A stretch of DNA of 15,812 bases, taken from Microbacteriaceae bacterium. Its GTDB lineage: Bacteria > Actinomycetota > Actinomycetes > Actinomycetales > Microbacteriaceae. Positions 1 through 6,869 of this stretch are shown in pieces; positions within the stretch are counted from its first letter, which is position 1, and the number at the start of each line of letters is the position of its first letter. The stretch covers positions 1-15,812 of the forward strand of contig WOYR01000185.1 in NCBI GenBank assembly GCA_011620705.1, given 5' to 3'. A program made the position numbers and the translations under genes. A model generated the notes under the pieces. That model was not told the DNA's origin, did not search any database, and saw only the letters and a list, made by a program, of their open reading frames with translations.

Positions 1-224
1 ATCTCGCCGAGCAGGATGACGAAGACGAGTGCCACGCCGAGCATGACGAGGGTCGCCGCCCGCGTCGTCACGTTCGCGAAGTTGCACTCGGTGAGGAAGA
101 ACGGACTGAGGGCAGAGAACGGGATGCTGAGCACCAGGAATCTGGCGGCCGTCGGCAGCGCGCCCATCTCGCCGCCCCGGATGCGAGACCACCAGGCTCG
201 CACCTGAAGGATCAGCGTGTCCAT
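1..224 (-). CDS. Sugar ABC transporter permease, N-terminal part (partial)
   Basis: Reading the minus strand from the ATG at 224 gives an uninterrupted frame of 74 codons that leaves the window at base 1, so only the N-terminus is present. It begins MDTLILQVRAWWSRIRGGEM, continues with a hydrophobic first membrane segment, then a second segment ending in VFVILLGEI. A short RGGE-G-LP leader, a first helix, a polar N-F-x-N stretch and a helix ending in LLGEI(DLS) is the pattern of XylH/RbsC-type permeases of monosaccharide ABC importers. Such permeases normally have about 10 helices and pair with an ATPase and a periplasmic-type binding protein, whose genes would lie to the left of the window. 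The gene is divergent from the radical SAM gene. I see no strong Shine-Dalgarno sequence before the ATG. The substrate cannot be told from this fragment. Confidence 0.65.
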   Translation of the reverse strand, partial: MDTLILQVRAWWSRIRGGEMGALPTAARFLVLSIPFSALSPFFLTECNFANVTTRAATLVMLGVALVFVILLGE

Positions 225-231
225 TCTAGGG

Positions 232-245
232 TTGCAGCTGTGCAA
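232..245. promoter_or_regulatory. Inverted repeat in the divergent intergenic region, candidate operator
   Basis: TTGCA-GCTG-TGCAA is a perfect 5-bp inverted repeat with a 4-base centre. It lies 8-21 bases upstream of the ATG of the minus-strand sugar permease gene. Sugar ABC operons of this type are often controlled by LacI- or ROK-family repressors that bind short palindromes close to the start. The site does not match a consensus I can name, and a repeat this short can occur by chance. Confidence 0.3.
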
Positions 246-333
246 TGCATGTCGCTCGGTCGGTTGTTATGTAGCCCCGGCGATCAGCTCAGCCTTGCTG
301 GATCGGATCCGGCGCGGTTCCATCCGCTCGGCA

Positions 334-339
334 TAGGGT
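334..339 (+). promoter_or_regulatory. -10 box of a leaderless promoter for the FbiC-like gene
   Basis: TAGGGT fits the actinobacterial TANNNT -10 pattern and ends exactly 7 bases before the GTG at 347. The transcript would therefore start on or next to the start codon, giving a leaderless mRNA. The same geometry occurs at thrS and pdxS in this window. No clear -35 element is visible. There is also no Shine-Dalgarno sequence in front of the GTG, which agrees with a leaderless start. Confidence 0.55.
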
Positions 340-346
340 CGTCACT

Positions 347-2689
347 GTGACCGTGACGATGCCCGTGTCGGTGGTCCCGGCCTCCACCATCCGCGCAGCC
401 CTCGACCGGATGGAGCGCGGCGTCGCGGTCGACGTCGATGACGCCGAGGCGCTGCTGCAGGCGCAGGGGCCGGAGCTCGACCGGTTGCTCCTTCGCGCGA
501 CCGAGCTGCGCGACGAGGGGTTGCGCCTGGCCGGCCGTCCGGGGGTGATCACCTTCTCGAAGAAGGTGTTCCTGCCGGTCACCACCCTCTGCCGCGACCG
601 CTGCCACTACTGCATCTTCGTCGACACGCCCGGCCAGTTGAACCACAAGGGGCTTCCCGCATACATGAGTCCTGAGCGCATCCTGGCGGTCGCGCGCCAG
701 GGCGCCGCGATGGGCTGCAAGGAGGCGCTGTTCACCCTCGGTGACCGGCCGGAGGAGCGTTGGCCCGAGGCGCGCGCCTGGCTGGACGAGCACGGCTACG
801 CCTCGACGCTGGAATACGTGCGGGCCATGGCCGAACTGGTCCGCCGCGAGACCGGTCTTCTGCCGCACCTGAATCCGGGCGTGATGAGCTTGGAGGAGAT
901 GGAGTGGCTCAGGCCGGTGGCTCCGTCGATGGGCATGATGCTCGAAACCACCTCGGTGCGGCTGTGGAGCGAGAAGGGCCAGGTGCACTTCGGCTCGCCC
1001 GACAAGGAGCCGGCCGTCCGCCTCGGTGTCATCGAGGATGCCGGCCGGGCCCGCGTGCCGCTGACGACGGGCGTGCTGGTCGGCATCGGCGAGAGCTACC
1101 GGGAGCGAGCCGAGTCGCTGTTCGCCATCCGGGAGGCGCACCGCCGCCACGGGCATGTGCAGGAGACGATCGTTCAGAACTTCCGGGCGAAGCCGGCCAC
1201 CGCGATGCGGGATGCGGCCGACCTCGCCACCACGGAGTACCTCGCCGCTGTGGCGGTCGCGCGGATCGTCATGGGGGCGGATGCCCGCATCCAGGCCCCG
1301 CCGAACCTCTCGGATGCCGGCGAGCTCGGCCTGCTGCTCCGAGCGGGTGTCGACGACTGGGGCGGGATCAGTCCGCTCACCGCCGACCACGTCAACCCCG
1401 AGCGGCCATGGCCCCAGCTGGACGACCTGTACCGCCTCACCGCCGAGCTCGGTTTCCAGTTGCGCGAACGGCTGACGGTGCACCCCCCGTACATCGCCGA
1501 GCACGCCGAGTGGATCGACGACGCCCTGATGGCCGATGTCGAACGACTGGCCGAGAAGGGCACGATGCTCGCCGGCGCTCAGGAGCGGGCCGTCCGGGTG
1601 CCGAGGGGCCTCGCGGTGCGCACCGACGGCGTGCGTTCCGCCTTGCGCCTGGCCGAGAGCGCGCCCGACGAGCTGACGGACGGCGACCTCGCCCGGCTGC
1701 TCGTCGTCGAAGGAGACGAACTCGATGCGCTGGCCGAGATCGCGAACGCGGCGCGGCGCGACACCGTGGGCGAGGCGGTGAGCTTCGTCGTGAACCGGAA
1801 CCTGTCGTCCCAGCGGATCGCCTCCTCCGACGATGATGCAGTTCCCTTCCCGGATGGGGTCGCCGCGGTCGCGGTCGACGCCTGGGAGCTCGGTGCGACC
1901 GAGCTCTGCGTGCAGGGGATCGCGCCGGCGGCGGCACCGGATGACATCTACCTGGCGATCGCCCGCACCGTGAAGACGGCGGCTCCGCAGCTGCACCTGC
2001 ACGCCTTCCGGCCCGCCGACATCGTCGACGGGGCGCGCCGCTCGGGAATGCCGCTGGCCGACTTCGCGCTCGCGCTGCGCGATGCGGGCGTCGATACCGT
2101 GCCCGGCACCGGCGTGAAGATCCTCGACGAGTCGGTGCGGCGCCGGATCGCACCGGACGACCTTCCGATCGAGGGCTGGATCGAGGCGGTGACCGCGGCG
2201 CACCGCGCCGGGCTGCGGTCGAGCGCTGTGATGTTCTACGGGCATGTGGAGACAGCGGCGCAGCGGGTCGCGCATCTGCGCTCGCTGGCCCGCATCCAGG
2301 ACGAGACCGGCGGATTCACCGAATTCGTGCCGATGCCGTTGCCCGGCCGGCCGCTGGTCGGGCTGGTGCCCGGACGGTCGGAGCGCGACGAGCACCGCGC
2401 GATGCACGCGGTCGCGCGGTTGGCGCTCGGCGGGCGCATCCGTCACCAGCAGGCATCGTGGCCGCGACTCGGCCCGGCGCTCGCCGCCGACGCCCTGGCA
2501 AGCGGCGCGGACGACCTCGGCGGCACGCTGCTCGGCGGGCGGGTGCACGCCGGTGCGGGAGCCGAAGCGGGCCGGGAGCTCGGCGTCGCCGAGATCGAGC
2601 GGCTCGCGCAACGGCTGTTCCGCCCGACGCGCCAGCGCACCACCGTCTACGGTGAGCCGACGCCGGAGCGGAAGGCGGCGCGCGGATGA
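347..2689 (+). CDS. fbiC: FbiC/CofGH-like radical SAM fusion protein with cluster motif missing in the CofH half
   Basis: FbiC fuses CofG and CofH. CofH activates tyrosine and joins it to 5-amino-6-ribitylaminouracil, and CofG closes the ring to give FO, the deazaflavin core of coenzyme F420. Residues 70-390 are a convincing CofG domain: cluster motif Cys82-x3-Cys86-x2-Cys89 (CRDRCHYC), then LGDRPEERWP and LNPGVMS. Residues 470-780 align with CofH through VVNRN, GATELCVQG, HAFRP, DTVPGTG, YGHVE, TGGFTEFVP, DLGGTL and the RQRTT end. However, the stretch after VVNRN (residues 486-504), where CofH carries its CX3CX2C motif, has no cysteine and the loop is about 13 residues shorter than I expect. 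The protein has 780 residues against roughly 850 in mycobacteria. The GTG start is favoured by the leaderless promoter; GTG 353 and ATG 359 are alternatives. It overlaps the next gene by 4 bases. The symbol reflects homology; FO synthesis by this protein alone is doubtful. Confidence 0.85.
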   Translation: MTVTMPVSVVPASTIRAALDRMERGVAVDVDDAEALLQAQGPELDRLLLRATELRDEGLRLAGRPGVITFSKKVFLPVTTLCRDRCHYCIFVDTPGQLNHKGLPAYMSPERILAVARQGAAMGCKEALFTLGDRPEERWPEARAWLDEHGYASTLEYVRAMAELVRRETGLLPHLNPGVMSLEEMEWLRPVAPSMGMMLETTSVRLWSEKGQVHFGSPDKEPAVRLGVIEDAGRARVPLTTGVLVGIGESYRERAESLFAIREAHRRHGHVQETIVQNFRAKPATAMRDAADLATTEYLAAVAVARIVMGADARIQAPPNLSDAGELGLLLRAGVDDWGGISPLTADHVNPERPWPQLDDLYRLTAELGFQLRERLTVHPPYIAEHAEWIDDALMADVERLAEKGTMLAGAQERAVRVPRGLAVRTDGVRSALRLAESAPDELTDGDLARLLVVEGDELDALAEIANAARRDTVGEAVSFVVNRNLSSQRIASSDDDAVPFPDGVAAVAVDAWELGATELCVQGIAPAAAPDDIYLAIARTVKTAAPQLHLHAFRPADIVDGARRSGMPLADFALALRDAGVDTVPGTGVKILDESVRRRIAPDDLPIEGWIEAVTAAHRAGLRSSAVMFYGHVETAAQRVAHLRSLARIQDETGGFTEFVPMPLPGRPLVGLVPGRSERDEHRAMHAVARLALGGRIRHQQASWPRLGPALAADALASGADDLGGTLLGGRVHAGAGAEAGRELGVAEIERLAQRLFRPTRQRTTVYGEPTPERKAARG

Positions 2690-3393
2690 CCGCACCGGCG
2701 ATCGTGCTGGTGCCGGGGCCGGGCGGCGCCTCGGAGGACTTCGGTTTTCTCGCCCCGATGCTGAGCCGCCACCACGATGTGGTCGTCGCCGAGCTCGGGT
2801 CGGCGAGCGATGCCGACGAGTTGCTGGATGCCGTGGGACGCGCCGTGGCTTCGGCTCCGGGTCTGCCTGCTGTCGTCGGCTACGCGATCGGGGGAGTGGC
2901 TGCCGTCGGATACGCCGCGGAGCACCCCGAGGACGTCTCCGCCCTGGTCGCGATCGCGAGCTGGTGGCTGCCATCACCGAAGCTCGCCGCGCATGTGCGG
3001 CTGTGGCGTTCGCTGCCGGATCGGGAGCAGCGCGCCGAGGCGATGCGGCTCGCGCGCTACAGCGCTGCCGGATGGGATTCGGCGCGGCAGCCATCGGTCA
3101 CCGAAGCAGGCCTGCGCCTGATGGAGCTCTCGGCGCGGATCGGCACGGTCGATTCCGCCCCCCGCGTGACGGTGCCGTCCCTGGTGATCGGTTGCCGGGA
3201 TGACGAGCTGGTGGGCGCACGCGAGAGCCGGCTGCTCTTCGGTGCGATCCCCGATGCGCGGTATGCGGAGCTTGCGAGCGGCCACGCGGTGCTGGATGAG
3301 CGCCCCGCCGAGGTGCTGCAGCTGATCGAGGCTTTCCTCGGCCGGCCGGAACGGCATCCGGCAGGGACTCTGATCAGCGCTGAGGCGCTGTGA
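2686..3393 (+). CDS. Alpha/beta-hydrolase-fold protein with Ser-to-Ala nucleophile position
   Basis: The 235-residue protein has the plan of a small single-domain alpha/beta hydrolase: an early IVLVPGPGG oxyanion-type loop (about residues 6-14), a nucleophile-elbow strand VVGYAIGG (residues 63-70), a late CRDDELVG strand carrying the candidate acid (Asp172 or Asp173), and a C-terminal SGHAV carrying the candidate histidine (His200). The elbow should read G-x-S-x-G, but the third position is Ala67 (GCG at 2884-2886). The family's serine nucleophile is therefore absent while the rest of the triad is kept, so ordinary ester hydrolysis is unlikely. The ATG overlaps the stop of the FbiC-like gene (ATGA), and its own stop overlaps the next start (GTGA), which points to translational coupling. 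It has no signal peptide, so it is probably cytoplasmic. Its substrate is unknown. Confidence 0.8.
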   Translation: MTAPAIVLVPGPGGASEDFGFLAPMLSRHHDVVVAELGSASDADELLDAVGRAVASAPGLPAVVGYAIGGVAAVGYAAEHPEDVSALVAIASWWLPSPKLAAHVRLWRSLPDREQRAEAMRLARYSAAGWDSARQPSVTEAGLRLMELSARIGTVDSAPRVTVPSLVIGCRDDELVGARESRLLFGAIPDARYAELASGHAVLDERPAEVLQLIEAFLGRPERHPAGTLISAEAL

Positions 3394-4883
3394 GCGGGGA
3401 GGACGGGCAGCGCGTCGATGTCCTGATCGTCGGCGCCGGCTTCGCCGGGCTCGGGATGGCGATCCGGCTGCGAAGGCGCGGTACCGACTCCTTCGTCGTT
3501 CTCGAACGCGCGGACGCGGTCGGCGGGACTTGGCGGGACAACCGCTACCCGGGCGTCGCGTGCGATGTGCCGGCGCACCTGTACTCCTACTCGTTCCGAC
3601 CGAATCCCGAATGGTCGCGGATGTTCGCGCCGGGCGACGAGATCCGCCGCTACCTCGAGGACGCCGCCCGGGACGAGGGCATCGAGCCGCACCTCCGCCT
3701 GGGGACGGATGTGCTCGACGTGCGGTGGGACGACACGGGCCTCCGCTGGACCGTGACCACGTCCCGCGGGGTCTGGAGCGCCGGCGTCGTGGTGGTGGCA
3801 TGCGGAAGGCTGAGCGAGCCGCGCATCCCGGAGGTGCCCGGGCTGGAGGGCTTCCCCGGAGAGATGTTCCACTCCGCGCGCTGGGACGACCGGGTGGAGC
3901 TGGACGGCAAACGGGTCGCGGTCGTCGGCTCGGGAGCCTCCGCCATCCAGCTGGTCCCGGAGCTCGCCGATCGGGTGGGCAGCCTGCTGGTGCTGCAGCG
4001 CAGTGCGCCGTACGTGATCCCGCGCAGCGACCGGGCGTACAGCGCGGTCGAGCGCACCCTCTTCGCGCGCGACCCTGATGAGCTCGCACGGCTGCGATCC
4101 CGACTGTTCTGGAAGGCGGAGGAGGCGTTCGCCCAGCGCTCGGGCAGCCCCGAGATCACCGCGGCGGCCCGTGCTCATGCGCTGGCCCACCTCGCCCGGC
4201 AGGTGCCGGAGCCGGAGCTGCGCGCCCTGCTGACCCCCGACTACGAGATCGGGTGCAAGCGCGTGCTGATCTCCAACGATTACTACCCGGCGCTGCGGCG
4301 CCCGAACGTCACGCTCGAGGCATCCGGTCTCGCGGCGATCGAGGGATCGACGCTCATCACCCGCAACGGCGCACGGCACGACGCGGACGTGGTGGTCTTC
4401 GCGACCGGCTTCCACTCGGCCGAGCAGCCGTACGCGCCGCTCGTGCGCGGAGTGGGCGGCCGGAGCCTCGCCGAGCACTGGGCGGACGGGATGATCGCCT
4501 ACGCGTCGACCGTCGTGCACGGCTTCCCCAACCTGTTCGTCATCGACGGGCCGAACGGCGGCCTCGGTCACAACTCGGCGATCTACATGATCGAGACCCA
4601 GATCGACTACATCCTCGGCGCCTTGCGCCATCGGGCGGCAGCCGCCGAGGGGCCGCTCCAGGTCACCGCCGCCGCCGAGGCGGGGTATGCGGAAATGCTC
4701 GCGCGGCTGAGCGCCGGATCGGTGTGGCTCAGCGACGGCTGCGCCAGCTGGTACCGCGATCCGCGCAACGGCCGGTTGACCCTGCTCTGGCCGGATTTCG
4801 CCTTCGCGTTCCGCGAGCGCAACGGCGAGTTCGACCCCGGCGTGTTCGAGCCGGTCGCCCCCAGTGTGGCTGAGCTGTCATGA
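3390..4883 (+). CDS. Flavin-dependent monooxygenase, Baeyer-Villiger type
   Basis: This 497-residue protein should be a soluble FAD- and NADPH-dependent oxygenase that inserts oxygen next to a ketone or hydroxylates a related substrate. It has an N-terminal FAD Rossmann motif GAGFAG (residues 15-20), the GGTWRDNRYPGVACD segment (45-59) typical of type I Baeyer-Villiger enzymes, the fingerprint F-x-G-x3-H-x3-W-D (Phe155 to Asp166), and a second Rossmann motif GSGASA (180-185) for NADPH. Towards the C-terminus are ATGF and a DGCASWY segment seen in this family. All key motifs are intact, unlike in its two operon partners. The GTG start overlaps the preceding stop by 4 bases. Baeyer-Villiger genes are often paired with an esterase, but the neighbouring hydrolase-fold protein lacks its nucleophile. 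The substrate is unknown; hydroxyacetophenone- or steroid-monooxygenase-like enzymes are the nearest families I recognise. Confidence 0.88.
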   Translation: MSGEDGQRVDVLIVGAGFAGLGMAIRLRRRGTDSFVVLERADAVGGTWRDNRYPGVACDVPAHLYSYSFRPNPEWSRMFAPGDEIRRYLEDAARDEGIEPHLRLGTDVLDVRWDDTGLRWTVTTSRGVWSAGVVVVACGRLSEPRIPEVPGLEGFPGEMFHSARWDDRVELDGKRVAVVGSGASAIQLVPELADRVGSLLVLQRSAPYVIPRSDRAYSAVERTLFARDPDELARLRSRLFWKAEEAFAQRSGSPEITAAARAHALAHLARQVPEPELRALLTPDYEIGCKRVLISNDYYPALRRPNVTLEASGLAAIEGSTLITRNGARHDADVVVFATGFHSAEQPYAPLVRGVGGRSLAEHWADGMIAYASTVVHGFPNLFVIDGPNGGLGHNSAIYMIETQIDYILGALRHRAAAAEGPLQVTAAAEAGYAEMLARLSAGSVWLSDGCASWYRDPRNGRLTLLWPDFAFAFRERNGEFDPGVFEPVAPSVAELS

Positions 4884-4979
4884 ATCGGCGGCCCGGCTGG
4901 ACGGTGATCGGCACCGCGTAGGGAGCGCCCCCACCTCGGGGACCTTGTCGTCTACCCCCATTGCGCCCAAGATGTCCCC

Positions 4980-6869
4980 ATGGCACAGGTGGGAGTGCCC
5001 TCGGTCCAGAGCACCCAGTTCGCGGAGCTCCTGGTCCAATCGGGGTTGATCACGCAGCAGGATCTCGAGTTCGCGCGCGCGGCGAAGGCGCGAACCGGAT
5101 CGCACATCGACGAGATCCTGGTCAGCCAGGGCATGGTGTCGCCATCGGCGTTGCGCTCGGTGATGGCGCGCGCGTGGGGCCTCCCGGTGCTCGACCTGCA
5201 CACGACCGCCCACGACGGCGCGCTCATGCACCGCTGGTCGGGGCAGATGATGCTGGCCGAGAACTGGATGCCGCTGCGCCGCGAGCCAGACGGAAGCGTC
5301 CTGGTCGCCACGGCGCGCGTTCCCGACGCCGCGCGCCGTGCGCACATCGAGCGCGTCATCGGAGGGCCTGCCCGTTTCGGCGTCGCCACCTCGTGGGACA
5401 TCCGCAACCTCGCGCTGCACGTCTTCCGCGCCGAGATCGCGGATGAGGCGGCCAATGAGCTGTTCCGCCAGAACCCGGAGCTCTCGGCACGCGTCGTCTT
5501 CTCGCGCGGTCAGAAGATCGGTTTCGTGGGCATCATCGTGCTCGGACTCGTCGCGCTGGTGATCTGGCCGGCGGCCGCGGTGATCACGGTATTCACGGTC
5601 ATCAGCGTCGCCTTCCTCGCCGGCACCCTCTTCAAGTTCCTGGTCGCGATGCGCGGCGCCAAGTTCGATGTGGTCGAGCAGGTCAGCGATGAGCAGGTGG
5701 AAGCGCTGCGCGACAGCGAACTGCCGGTCTACACCGTTCTCGTCCCGGTGTTCCGAGAGGCGAACATCGTCGGCCAGCTGGTCGGCAACCTCGGCAAGAT
5801 CGACTGGCCCGTCGAGAAGCTGGAGGTGCTCATCCTGATGGAGGAGGAGGACACCCTCACCCGGGATGCCCTGGCGAAGGCCGCACCGCCGCCGAACTTC
5901 CACGTGGTCACGGTTCCCAAGGGGTCGCCGCAGACGAAGCCGCGCGCCTGCAACGTCGGGCTCTTCTTCGCCACCGGCGAGTTCCTGGTGATCTACGACG
6001 CCGAGGACACCCCGGACCCCGACCAGCTGAAGAAGGCCTACCTCGCCTTCCGCCGCGGCGGTGACAAGACCGTGTGCATCCAGGCCTCATTGAACTATTT
6101 CAACGCCGGGGAGAACGTGCTCACGCGCATGTTCACCCTCGAGTACAGCTACTGGTTCGATTACATGCTGGCTGGGCTCGATGCGGCGGACCTGCCCATC
6201 CCGCTGGGCGGAACCTCCAACCACTTCCGCACCTCGGCCCTCAACGAGCTCGGCGGCTGGGATCCGTACAACGTCACGGAGGATGCCGATCTCGGCATCC
6301 GCGCGAGCGCTCTGGGATACCGCGTGGGCGTCGTGAACTCGACGACGATGGAGGAGGCCAACACCTCCATCCCGAACTTCATCCGCCAGCGCAGCCGCTG
6401 GATCAAGGGCTACATGCAGACGACGCTGGTGCACGCGCGCCGCCCGCGCCAGCTCATCCACGAGATCGGGCTGCGCCGCTTCACCAGCTTCGCCCTGCTG
6501 ATCGGCGGGACTCCTGTGACCTTCCTCGGGGTGCTCCCGCTCTACGCGGTGACGCTGTTCACGATCTTCATCCCGGCTCAGGTGCTGAGCCAGTTCTTCC
6601 CGGTGTGGCTGCTCTGGATCTGCTTGATCAACTTCGTCATCGGCAATTCGGTGATGGTCTACGTGTCGATGATGGGCCCGTACAAGCGGGGGACGTTCCA
6701 GCTGATCCTCTGGGCGCTGCTGAATCCGGCCTACTGGGTCCTGCACTCCATCGCCTCGTACAAGGGGCTCTGGCAGCTGATCTTCAAGCCGCACTACTGG
6801 GAGAAGACCGAGCACGGCCTCACCTCTCATAGTTCGGACGAGGCGATGGACGCGGGGGCCATCCGGTGA
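4980..6869 (+). CDS. Membrane glycosyltransferase, MshEN domain fused to GT2
   Basis: The 629-residue protein probably polymerises or transfers sugars at the inner face of the membrane. Residues 10-150 resemble the MshEN/GspE N-terminal domain, with two related helical repeats (ELLVQSGLITQQDL, EILVSQGMVSPSAL). Two hydrophobic helices follow (about 179-225). The processive GT2 domain starts near residue 248 (VYTVLVPVFREAN) and has D340-A-E-D343, T433-E-D435 and the acceptor motif Q470-R-S-R-W474, as in BcsA- and NfrB-type enzymes. Several membrane segments lie after residue 490. MshEN domains often bind cyclic di-GMP through RLG-containing repeats; here both RLG positions differ (QFA, HID), so binding is doubtful. 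The ATG at 4980 is the first in-frame start; ATG 4972 is out of frame. I see no strong ribosome-binding site. The 3' end overlaps the next gene, implying joint expression. The product polysaccharide is unknown. Confidence 0.85.
   Translation: MAQVGVPSVQSTQFAELLVQSGLITQQDLEFARAAKARTGSHIDEILVSQGMVSPSALRSVMARAWGLPVLDLHTTAHDGALMHRWSGQMMLAENWMPLRREPDGSVLVATARVPDAARRAHIERVIGGPARFGVATSWDIRNLALHVFRAEIADEAANELFRQNPELSARVVFSRGQKIGFVGIIVLGLVALVIWPAAAVITVFTVISVAFLAGTLFKFLVAMRGAKFDVVEQVSDEQVEALRDSELPVYTVLVPVFREANIVGQLVGNLGKIDWPVEKLEVLILMEEEDTLTRDALAKAAPPPNFHVVTVPKGSPQTKPRACNVGLFFATGEFLVIYDAEDTPDPDQLKKAYLAFRRGGDKTVCIQASLNYFNAGENVLTRMFTLEYSYWFDYMLAGLDAADLPIPLGGTSNHFRTSALNELGGWDPYNVTEDADLGIRASALGYRVGVVNSTTMEEANTSIPNFIRQRSRWIKGYMQTTLVHARRPRQLIHEIGLRRFTSFALLIGGTPVTFLGVLPLYAVTLFTIFIPAQVLSQFFPVWLLWICLINFVIGNSVMVYVSMMGPYKRGTFQLILWALLNPAYWVLHSIASYKGLWQLIFKPHYWEKTEHGLTSHSSDEAMDAGAIR

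Noticed and set aside
284..3094. Long 936-residue open frame on the minus strand
   Set aside because: It is antisense to the FbiC-like and hydrolase-fold genes, is rich in Arg/Pro/His/Gly typical of mirror frames in high-GC DNA, and has no recognisable motif or promoter.
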